Shown one piece after another: positions 1 through 5,572 of a DNA stretch of 5,921 nucleotides. A program made the position numbers and the translations under genes. Source of the stretch: Methanobacterium sp. PtaB.Bin024 (GTDB taxonomy: Archaea > Methanobacteriota > Methanobacteria > Methanobacteriales > Methanobacteriaceae); assembly GCA_002067065.1 (NCBI GenBank), contig MVPY01000005.1:1-5921 (forward strand), read 5' to 3'. Numbering within the stretch: position 1 is the stretch's first letter; every line of letters begins with the position of its first letter. The notes under the pieces are model-generated. The model saw only the letters and a list, made by a program, of their open reading frames with translations, searched no databases and was not told where the DNA came from.

Positions 1-261
1 TTCGAAGGCGAAGTCATAATGGACACTACTGAATGTAAGGGTGAATCATGCCATGCCTGTATGGATGTCTGCCCCTGCAATGCAGCAAGCCTTGTGGATG
101 GTAAATCAGCCATAGAAGAGAAATTCTGCATTCTCTGCGGTGCCTGCAGTAACGTATGCCCACAAAACTGTATCACCATAAAACGGGAAAAGATGAACCT
201 GGAAAATGTTCGCTCCAAATCCTGGCAGAATAAGTTAGGCGGATTGATTGAAGGGAAATAA
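1..261 (+). CDS. C-terminal part of a 4Fe-4S ferredoxin / polyferredoxin (5' end outside window)
   Basis: An electron-transfer iron-sulfur protein, cytoplasmic or bound to an enzyme complex. The reading frame is open from base 1 and ends at TAA 259-261, so 86 residues are visible. They carry two 4Fe-4S motifs. The first is Cys12-x4-Cys17-x2-Cys20-x3-Cys24-Pro, with two residues more than usual between its first two cysteines. The second is the standard Cys43-x2-Cys46-x2-Cys49-x3-Cys53-Pro. Extra cysteines lie at 26 and 57. An ATG at 19-21 is probably internal: no Shine-Dalgarno precedes it, and the upstream FEGEVI reads like the linker between ferredoxin domains of methanogen polyferredoxins. 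The basic C-terminal tail (VRSKSWQNKL) follows the second cluster. Such proteins serve hydrogenases (Ehb, Mvh) or formylmethanofuran dehydrogenase (FwdF type); the fragment does not show which. Sure of the family, unsure of the partner. Confidence 0.88.
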   Translation, partial: FEGEVIMDTTECKGESCHACMDVCPCNAASLVDGKSAIEEKFCILCGACSNVCPQNCITIKREKMNLENVRSKSWQNKLGGLIEGK

Positions 262-264
262 ACC

Positions 265-299
265 TCTTTTTTTCTTATTTCTCCAATTTTTTAATTTTT
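265..299 (+). terminator. T-rich archaeal terminator after the ferredoxin gene
   Basis: Immediately after the TAA stop the plus strand has a T7 run (267-273), then T6 (287-292) and T5 (295-299) runs with no strong hairpin. Archaeal RNA polymerase terminates on such U-tracts, so this probably ends the ferredoxin transcript. Confidence 0.6.
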
Positions 300-477
300 A
301 AAACGCTTTTAAATACAATTAGATAGAGGTCTAAGATTAGGATCTACAGATCAGGATATATATAATTTCAATTAGTTCTAACCTTAATAAGTTTAAAATA
401 AGTACTCTTTGTATTCATGACTCGTTTTCGGACTTGGCACGATTTAACTATTTATTTATGGCCTTAAGAAATTATGT
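300..477. other. AT-rich intergenic DNA, no gene seen
   Basis: No open frame of useful length on either strand. A TATA-like stretch (gatatatataattt, about 353-367) is present, but the only nearby plus-strand ATG (418) opens just 16 codons without a Shine-Dalgarno. No tRNA-like fold or repeat was seen. Confidence 0.4.
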
Positions 478-705
478 TCAATTGATAACCATTTTTTTTG
501 TACCATCAAAATTTTTAGACCATTTAATGATATTAAATCCCCCCGATAGAATTTTACTATCTATTTCCTCTTTTTTTATTTTTGTAATATTTTGAAGGGA
601 AATCCATGTGAATGAAGGAATAATTGAAGAAAAATAGTAGGATGAGTAGACTTTAGGAGATGTGTGTATGGTACTTTGAATATGTTCATAGATATGTGCT
701 GTCAT
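478..705 (-). CDS. Doubtful small hypothetical ORF (75 aa)
   Basis: I do not recognise this protein. From an ATG at 705-703 the frame runs 75 codons to TGA at 480-478. In its favour, AAAGGTG lies three bases before the ATG, resembling the anti-SD complement of methanogens, and a weak TATA-like TTATTTAAAAT lies about 30 bases further upstream. A TTG six codons earlier (723) is less likely. Against it: the TATA-like element would start transcription almost on the Shine-Dalgarno, there is no T-run after the stop, and base composition matches the surrounding non-coding DNA. The product would be about 9 kDa. It is rich in Ile, Ser, Lys and Tyr, with no cysteine, no clear membrane segment and no motif. 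It could be a decayed gene tail or chance. Confidence 0.25.
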   Translation of the reverse strand: MTAHIYEHIQSTIHTSPKVYSSYYFSSIIPSFTWISLQNITKIKKEEIDSKILSGGFNIIKWSKNFDGTKKMVIN

Positions 706-968
706 TAACACCTTTAAGTACAAAGTATCATTTTAAATAATGCTCCTTCAATCTACCTTGTTAAGTTAAATGAAATCGACAATCAAATCAACCCCATACA
801 CATAAATTATTGTCTAAAAAACATCTGCTGAACTTTTGGAAATAATGTGGTAGAACAGGAGAGTAATAGTAAATACATTTTTGAAATAAGCTATTGGTTT
901 TCTAGGAATATGGGTGTTTTAAAAAAAATTGATCCTTTAATCTAACTTTAACTATTTTTGAGAGATTT
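706..968. other. AT-rich intergenic DNA, no gene seen
   Basis: About 260 bases between the doubtful small ORF and the terminator of the large surface-protein gene. A plus-strand frame from GTG 847 gives about 32 codons, with GGAG falling inside the frame instead of before the start, so I do not call it. No repeat, RNA gene or strong promoter was seen. Confidence 0.4.
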
Positions 969-989
969 AAAAAAAATAAAAAAAAGAAA
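969..989 (-). terminator. T-run terminator of the giant surface-protein gene
   Basis: On the minus strand, 18 bases past the TAA stop (1009-1007), the sequence reads as two long T runs broken by single A and C bases. It appears on the plus strand as A8 at 969-976, A3 at 978-980, A5 at 981-985 and A3 at 987-989. This fits archaeal U-tract termination and indicates that the short C-terminus of the protein is a real gene end. Confidence 0.65.
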
Positions 990-1006
990 TGGGGTGGATT
1001 TTTATG

Positions 1007-4000
1007 TTATCCAGTCTTTGCTGTGGTGAATGGACGACTGTATGCTGCTATAGGATTGCCAGCATTGTCAGTGACACTACCTGCTGCAAGAACTAAGGTA
1101 TATTTAGTACTCGTGTTGAGTGTGCCTGTAGGAGTAACAGTTAAAACCTTACCCACTACCGAGATAGTCACAGGAACAACAGCCCCACTACTACTCACCA
1201 ACCGAATACCAGCCTCATTGGCAACAACAATATTCTCATTGAAAGTAGTAGTAATCACCTTATCCACCGGCACATTCACAGAATTCCTAGCAGGACTACC
1301 CGCAACAGCCTTAGGACCAGTACTATCCGTAGTAAACGGACGACTATAAGCAGCCACAGGATTACCCGCCAAATCAGTCACACTACCAGCAGCCAAAACC
1401 AAAGTATACCTAGTAGCCCTATTAAGCGCCGAAGTAGGAGTAACAGTTAAAACCTTACCCACTACCGAGATAGTCACAGGAACAACAGCCCCACTACTAC
1501 TCACCAACCGAATACCAGCCTCATTGGCAACAACAATATTCTCATTGAAAGTAGTAGTAATCACCTTATCCACCGGCACATTCACAGAATTCCTAGCAGG
1601 ACTACCCGCAACAGCCTTAGGACCTGTAGTATCAGTGCTTGTGGTGAAATCACTGATGTAAAGTGCCATTGGATTACCCATGAGATCAGTTATACTGCCT
1701 GCACCTAAGGTTAGGATGTATTTAGTTCCTATTGCTAGTAAGTTTGTAGGGGTTATGGTTAATGTGTTGCCGTTGATCTCCGTGTTTATGGGTATCACTG
1801 TTCCACTGCTACTTTCCAACTGGATCGACATATTACCTTCTTTGATATCATCACTAAAGGTTACATTTATGACCTTGTTACGGGCCACATTGGTTGAACC
1901 ATTGGCTGGATCCACACTATCCACATCTACAGTTTCTCCGTTGTCATGGATATTGTTATTTTCATAGGTGTTGTCATCTGCATCAGTAGCTCGTATTCCT
2001 TTACCTTGGTTCTCATAGATGTCGTTGCCTGTAACCTCATTACCAGAAGATTGTTCAACGTTTATTCCATCTTCTTCGTTGTTGTTGACGTCGTTGTTTT
2101 GGATGGTGTTGTTATCTGAATCATTAACGCTTATCCCGTCTCCCTGGTTGTCTTGGATGTTGTTATCTGAGACGGTGTTGTAGTCGGATTCTTTGATGCT
2201 TAATCCATCTTCTCCGTTGTTGCTGATGTCGTTATCTGTTATCTGGTTGTTGTCAGATCCATCAGATACTTCAACACCATTTTGGGTGTTTTCACTGATG
2301 TTGTTGTTTGTTATGCTATTATTCTGGCCGTTGTCAACTTCAACCCCAACAGTGTTGTTTGTGATGTTGTTGTCACTGATTGTGACATTGTTGGCGGAGT
2401 TTAAACTGATTCCAGTAGTACCACCGCTTAGAGTGAAGCCTGTGATGTTGGTTCCAGAACCCTGTGCATTTACTGTGATGGTGGATGAGGTTCCGTCGTT
2501 GTTAAGTATAGCTCCATTACTCAGTAAGTTCAGTGTCTTGTTAATAGTTAGTGCCATGTCAGTGTAGGTTTGAGAAAGGAAAGTTATAGTGTCTCCACTG
2601 TTAGCACCATCAATAACGGACTGGCAACTGGCGAACATAGTGGAAGATACTATGAAGTTCTGGGGGTTGCTAAGAGTATTGTCTTCAATAATAACATCAC
2701 CATTGGCCCGGTAGTACTGGTTGTACTGAATACTGAACCCATCACTATCGATGATGTTATTAGACAAGTTAAGGTACTTTACATCTGGATTCTCCATAGC
2801 AATACCCAAACCAGTACTAGTCATATTATTACCAGTTATACTCGCATTCAAACTACCAACAGTAGCAGCCTTCTTACCAGTAATATTCATAGCAGTAACC
2901 TGACTGTTAGTCAACGAGTTATTAGCAACAATACCCTGGAAATTACCACCCAGGAATATGCCGACATTATTAGCATCCACAATGTTGTTGATAATAGTGG
3001 TGAAGGTATCAGTTTCCTTATTGGTATTATGGTTCACCAATGAAATACCATCACCATAACCACCCGTCATGTTAATTATCGTGTTATTGTCGATAGTCAG
3101 ATTCATATACAGCTTGTAAATGTTGATTCCATCATCACCGTTCACTAAACTGTTACCCTGAATCAGGGTACTGTATATAAAGCTACCACCGATACCATTC
3201 TCATCACCATAATTCATGTCCATATAGTTATCAGTAATGGTAAAACCAGAACCACTGAGATAGATTCCACCGTTGGTGTTACTCATGAAGTTACTATCTA
3301 TCAACACATTATTCAGACTAGTGAGATTTCCAGAATCACTGATCAGAATCCCATAATCAGTGTTATTGTAAATTTCATTGGACTGAATTGTGCTTTCATT
3401 CACATTACCAAAGTACACGGCATTAAACGTATTATTAAACACGTTATCTGAGATGTTAATACCCTGAGTATCGGATGCACTAATACCATTACAACTACCA
3501 TCACCATTAATGGTAAAACCAGTGATATTAGTACCAGAAGCATCAAAACCAATAATGCTGAAAACTGGTGAACCAGAACTAGCATTACAATTCAAAACAG
3601 CCCCATCACCCACCAAATTCAAAGCAGTGGTGATAGATAGCGCGATGTCGTTATAAGTTCCTTCAAGGAAAGTCACAGTATCCCCAAGGTTAGCACCATC
3701 AATAAGGGACTGAATATAGTCATTATCCATAGTAGAACTTACTATAATATTTTGCGGACTGCTGAAGACATTTTCACCAAAGATGACGTCTCCATTATCC
3801 CGATAGTATTGATTATACTGTACACTGTAACTGGCACTCTCAACCCGATTACCATCCAAGTTCCAGTACAACACATTAGGGTTCTCCATAGCAATACCCA
3901 GATTAGACGCACCAGTCATATTATTGTCAGTTATACTCGCATTTAAACTACCACTGGTCGCAGATTTCTTACCAGTGATATTCATAGCAGCAACCTGACT

Positions 4001-4987
4001 GTTAATCAATGAATTACTAGAAACAATACCCTGGAAATTACCACCCAAGAATATACCGACATTATTAGCATCCACAATGTTATTAGTAACCGTGGTGTAA
4101 GTATCAGTCTCCTTATTGGTATTATGGTTTGACAAGGAAATACCATCACCATAACCGCCAGTCATGTTAATTATAGTGTTATTATTAATGGTCAGGTTTT
4201 TATACAGCTTGAAAATGTTAATACCATCATCACCATTCACCAAGGTGTTATTCTGGATCAAAGTACTGTACACATCATTCCCACCAATACCATTCTCATC
4301 ACCATAATTCATGTCCATATAATTATTGATGATAGTAAACCCAGAACCAACAATGGAAATACCACCATTACTGTTAATTAAAGTGTTACCGTCAATCAAC
4401 ACATTATTTCGACTGATCATATTTCCAGAATCACTGATCTTAATCCCATAATCAGTGTTATTGTAGATTTCATTGGACTGAATTGTGCTTTCATTCACAT
4501 TACCAAAGTACACAGCATTAAACGTATTATTAAACACGTTATCTGAGATGTTAATACCCTGAGTATCGGATGCACTAATACCATTACAACTACCATCACC
4601 ATTAATGGTAAAACCAGTGATATTAGTACCAGAAGCATCAAAACCAATAATGCTGAAAACTGGTGAACCAGAACTAGCATTACAATTCAAAACAGCCCCA
4701 TTACTCACTAAATTCAGAGCCTTAGTAATGGACAATGCAATGTCATTATAGACACCTGCCGCGAAGTTAATGGTATCTCCAATAGACGCAGTGTTGTCAA
4801 TTAAATTTTGGATTTGGTCACTGGTCCAAGATGAATCGACATTGTGCGAAGCAGCAGCCACTGGTTGGGCAAACATAGTGCCAGTTGACAAGGTCAATAC
4901 CATTAACAGGACAAATAGTCCTATGTTGATCCTTTTTATTTTAATTCCTCCTATGATTTTTTCAATGGCCCCCTTGAGTGAAAACAA
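1007..4987 (-). CDS. Giant secreted adhesin-like protein: tandem parallel beta-helix modules plus three SbsA-type Ig-like domains
   Basis: Probable cell-surface adhesin-like protein, 1326 residues if read from TTG 4987. An N-terminal signal peptide (hydrophobic core about 20-40, cleavage near AQPVAAA 40-46) implies export. Residues 56-420 and 421-784 are two copies of a beta-helix module, each opened by a cap like IQ-LID...GDT--F--G-Y. A third cap (785-820) leads into 23-residue NosD-like coils (866-1018). Three Ig-like domains follow (about 1019-1117, 1121-1222, 1223-1326), with VPVDK/TTFNEN and DLAGNP-type signatures of the SbsA/Big_5 family. N-x-S/T sequons are abundant, suggesting N-glycosylation. 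No transmembrane anchor, sorting signal or catalytic motif is visible. The start is uncertain: TTG 4987 has no Shine-Dalgarno, whereas AGGAGG at 4952-4947 points to codon 17, which is ATA. The next ATG is codon 29. Beta-helix folds also occur in carbohydrate-active enzymes, but nothing here supports an enzyme. Confidence 0.9.
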   Translation of the reverse strand: MFSLKGAIEKIIGGIKIKRINIGLFVLLMVLTLSTGTMFAQPVAAASHNVDSSWTSDQIQNLIDNTASIGDTINFAAGVYNDIALSITKALNLVSNGAVLNCNASSGSPVFSIIGFDASGTNITGFTINGDGSCNGISASDTQGINISDNVFNNTFNAVYFGNVNESTIQSNEIYNNTDYGIKISDSGNMISRNNVLIDGNTLINSNGGISIVGSGFTIINNYMDMNYGDENGIGGNDVYSTLIQNNTLVNGDDGINIFKLYKNLTINNNTIINMTGGYGDGISLSNHNTNKETDTYTTVTNNIVDANNVGIFLGGNFQGIVSSNSLINSQVAAMNITGKKSATSGSLNASITDNNMTGASNLGIAMENPNVLYWNLDGNRVESASYSVQYNQYYRDNGDVIFGENVFSSPQNIIVSSTMDNDYIQSLIDGANLGDTVTFLEGTYNDIALSITTALNLVGDGAVLNCNASSGSPVFSIIGFDASGTNITGFTINGDGSCNGISASDTQGINISDNVFNNTFNAVYFGNVNESTIQSNEIYNNTDYGILISDSGNLTSLNNVLIDSNFMSNTNGGIYLSGSGFTITDNYMDMNYGDENGIGGSFIYSTLIQGNSLVNGDDGINIYKLYMNLTIDNNTIINMTGGYGDGISLVNHNTNKETDTFTTIINNIVDANNVGIFLGGNFQGIVANNSLTNSQVTAMNITGKKAATVGSLNASITGNNMTSTGLGIAMENPDVKYLNLSNNIIDSDGFSIQYNQYYRANGDVIIEDNTLSNPQNFIVSSTMFASCQSVIDGANSGDTITFLSQTYTDMALTINKTLNLLSNGAILNNDGTSSTITVNAQGSGTNITGFTLSGGTTGISLNSANNVTISDNNITNNTVGVEVDNGQNNSITNNNISENTQNGVEVSDGSDNNQITDNDISNNGEDGLSIKESDYNTVSDNNIQDNQGDGISVNDSDNNTIQNNDVNNNEEDGINVEQSSGNEVTGNDIYENQGKGIRATDADDNTYENNNIHDNGETVDVDSVDPANGSTNVARNKVINVTFSDDIKEGNMSIQLESSSGTVIPINTEINGNTLTITPTNLLAIGTKYILTLGAGSITDLMGNPMALYISDFTTSTDTTGPKAVAGSPARNSVNVPVDKVITTTFNENIVVANEAGIRLVSSSGAVVPVTISVVGKVLTVTPTSALNRATRYTLVLAAGSVTDLAGNPVAAYSRPFTTDSTGPKAVAGSPARNSVNVPVDKVITTTFNENIVVANEAGIRLVSSSGAVVPVTISVVGKVLTVTPTGTLNTSTKYTLVLAAGSVTDNAGNPIAAYSRPFTTAKTG
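1010..1321 (-). repeat. Third (C-terminal) SbsA-type Ig-like domain
   Basis: Residues 1223-1326 of the giant protein. It starts TGPKAVAGSPARNSVNVPVD and ends with a YTLVLAAGSVTD...AGNP...PFTT strand pattern typical of Big_5. It repeats the previous domain at a 102-residue (306 bp) step. Its first 191 coding bases (1128-1318) are identical to the preceding copy, while its last part has diverged. Confidence 0.8.
1322..1627 (-). repeat. Second SbsA-type Ig-like domain
   Basis: Residues 1121-1222. Same architecture as the C-terminal domain and identical to it in DNA over 1434-1624. Such domains usually act as stalk or spacer units in surface proteins (family knowledge). Confidence 0.8.
1637..1933 (-). 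repeat. First, diverged SbsA-type Ig-like domain
   Basis: Residues about 1019-1117. It contains DSVDPANGSTNVARNKVI, TFSDDIKEGN, TLTITPTNL and SITDLMGNPMALYISDFTT, matching the Big_5 pattern. It differs clearly from the two later copies in both protein and DNA, so it is older or of separate origin. It joins directly to the last beta-helix coil. Confidence 0.75.
1934..2392 (-). repeat. 23-residue (69 bp) NosD-like beta-helix coils
   Basis: Residues 866-1018. Coils begin at 866, 889, 913, 936, 959, 982 and 1005 (steps 23, 24, 23, 23, 23, 23; the last is partial). The pattern is about N-T-I-x-N-N-x-I-x-x-N-x-x-D-G-I-x-V-x-x-S-D, as in NosD/PbH1 right-handed beta-helices. The coils are Asn- and Asp-rich, so surface cation binding is possible but not shown. 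Confidence 0.85.
2393..2635 (-). repeat. Third, truncated beta-helix module (cap and first coils only)
   Basis: Residues 785-865. The cap motif (SVIDGANSGDTITF, then TYTDMALTINKTLNLLSNGA) and the GSGTNITGFTLSG segment align with the starts of modules 1 and 2. The paired cysteines of those modules are missing, and the rest of the module is replaced by 23-residue coils. Confidence 0.75.
2636..3727 (-). repeat. Beta-helix module copy 2 (about 364 aa)
   Basis: Residues 421-784. Aligns along its whole length with copy 1, at about a 365-residue offset with single-residue indels. It starts with the cap YIQSLIDGANLGDTVTF and ends PQNFIVSSTM. Two cysteines (467 and 499) lie 32 residues apart, as in copy 1. 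Confidence 0.85.
3728..4822 (-). repeat. Beta-helix module copy 1 (about 365 aa)
   Basis: Residues 56-420. It starts with the cap QIQNLIDNTASIGDTINF and ends PQNIIVSSTM. The cysteines are at 102 and 134. At least ten N-x-S/T sequons are visible (for example NAS, NIT, NIS, NES, NMT). The DNA of 4467-4701 is almost identical to copy 2. Confidence 0.85.
4947..4952 (-). promoter_or_regulatory. Strong Shine-Dalgarno AGGAGG pointing at a non-canonical ATA codon
   Basis: Minus-strand AGGAGG, then seven bases (AATTAAA), then ATA AAA AGG ATC (from 4939). Spacing and strength fit a methanogen ribosome binding site. Starting at 4939 would give a compact signal peptide beginning KRINIGLFVLL. No ATG, GTG or TTG is present there, so either ATA is used, an ancestral ATG was lost, or the base is a sequence error. 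Confidence 0.6.
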
Positions 4988-5012
4988 GAGGTATGCATTT
5001 CGTCAAAATTTT

Positions 5013-5020
5013 TATAAAAA
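5013..5020 (-). promoter_or_regulatory. Proximal TATA box candidate for the giant gene
   Basis: Minus-strand TTTTTATA with an A/T-rich BRE-like stretch upstream. Transcription would start about 22-25 bases downstream, near 4990-4994. That gives a leader of about 50 bases to the AGGAGG-associated codon, but only a few bases to TTG 4987. Confidence 0.45.
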
Positions 5021-5042
5021 ATATTTTGAAAAAGTAGGTTTT

Positions 5043-5052
5043 TTTATATAAA
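5043..5052 (-). promoter_or_regulatory. Distal TATA box candidate (TTTATATAAA)
   Basis: A perfect match to the methanogen TATA consensus TTTATATA on the minus strand. Because the ten bases are self-complementary, direction cannot be read from the box alone. A start near 5020 would give a leader of about 80 bases to 4939. Which of the two boxes is used cannot be decided from the sequence. Confidence 0.4.
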
Positions 5053-5296
5053 AAATATAATAAACCCCCATTCAACGAAGTGCATATATTTATGATTCGG
5101 TGAAAATGAAATATGTATAAAATGATATATATAGATTGTCATGTAAGTCGATGCCCGAAATAATTCTAAAATTTTCAATGTTTTCAGCCGCTAAAATGAG
5201 AATTTAAACTGTTTGAATTATTAGTTTATTGTTTCCTATATTCTTAAACTAATTCAATATTACTGAATGATTATTATTCTTTATGAGAATAAAAAG
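5053..5296. other. AT-rich intergenic DNA upstream of the giant gene
   Basis: No open frame worth calling. Several further TATA-like stretches are present (for example 5123-5132). A 7-bp-stem hairpin lies at 5274-5292 (TTATTCT, loop TTATG, AGAATAA), just past the stop of the anchor remnant on the minus strand. No T run follows it, so I do not call it a terminator. Confidence 0.35.
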
Positions 5297-5486
5297 TTAT
5301 TTTTTGGATTTTTTATTTATGGTCTTTATGTTCTTCCCATAACAAGCCCCTGTTAGATGATCATGATCAATATAATCGTAATTATCCCCATGCAGGTGAA
5401 TTCTGGTTTATATCATCCATGATTAGTTCCTTAAAAGTTTTTGATTCATCATTGGTTTTCGATGGTAGATTTCCATCACTAGAATT
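5297..5486 (-). pseudogene. Frameshifted remnant of a C-terminal membrane-anchor segment
   Basis: Decayed paralogue of the 3' end of the neighbouring surface-protein gene. In frame from 5486 it reads NSSDG..., then SKTFKELIMDDINQNS, parallel to SKTVQELIVDELNQNS of the intact gene, and hits TAA at 5384-5382 just after Trp-Gly. Two single-base deletions relative to the intact copy, one right after that Trp codon and one about 30 bases on, break the membrane segment. With both restored it would continue WGIITIILIMII, then TGACYGKNIKTINKKSKK and TAA at 5299-5297. The intact copy has GAHYRNDIRVMIENSKK there. The last 57 bases align without gaps. No start or 5' part is seen: only 86 bases separate the remnant from the stop of the intact gene. 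Sequencing error at both positions is possible but would not supply the missing 5' part. Confidence 0.75.
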
Positions 5487-5526
5487 CCAAACCCAAATTC
5501 TAGAAAACCCGCAATTAAAACATGAC

Positions 5527-5551
5527 AAAAAAACTCAAAAATAAAAAAAAA
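5527..5551 (-). terminator. T-run terminator of the stalk/anchor protein gene
   Basis: On the minus strand, about 20 bases after the TAG stop, a T9 run (plus-strand A9, 5543-5551) is followed by T5 and T7 runs (A5 at 5537-5541, A7 at 5527-5533). This is typical of archaeal U-tract termination. Confidence 0.6.
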
Positions 5552-5572
5552 TGAATAGAGTGAATTTTTCAG

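Noticed and set aside
418..468. Plus-strand 16-codon frame after a TATA-like stretch
   Set aside because: No ribosome binding site and too short to distinguish from chance in AT-rich DNA.
847..945. Plus-strand frame from GTG 847 (about 32 codons)
   Set aside because: Too short, the purine-rich GGAG lies inside the frame rather than before the start, and no motif or context supports it.
1023..1967. Plus-strand open frames at 1023-1349 and 1680-1967
   Set aside because: They are antisense to the Ig-like domain repeats of the minus-strand giant gene; the protein evidence there clearly supports the minus strand and these have no motifs or ribosome binding sites.
2193..3043. Plus-strand open frames of 124 and 157 codons (2193-2567, 2570-3043)
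   Set aside because: Antisense shadows created by Asn/Asp/Ile-rich repeats, which give few stop codons on the other strand; low-complexity translations.
3400..4680. Two almost identical 61-codon minus-strand frames (3400-3585 and 4495-4680)
   Set aside because: They are out-of-frame readings of the duplicated beta-helix patch, not genes; useful only as a marker of the repeat.
1934..4822. CRISPR array or mobile-element explanation for the repeats
   Set aside because: The repeats are in frame, protein-coding, of 69, 306 and about 1095 bp, with no short identical repeats separated by unique spacers and no transposase or terminal inverted repeats.
5358..5369. Perfect 12-bp palindrome TGATCATGATCA as a possible operator
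   Set aside because: It falls inside the decayed transmembrane segment, where runs of ATC/ATG codons for Ile and Met give this pattern by chance.
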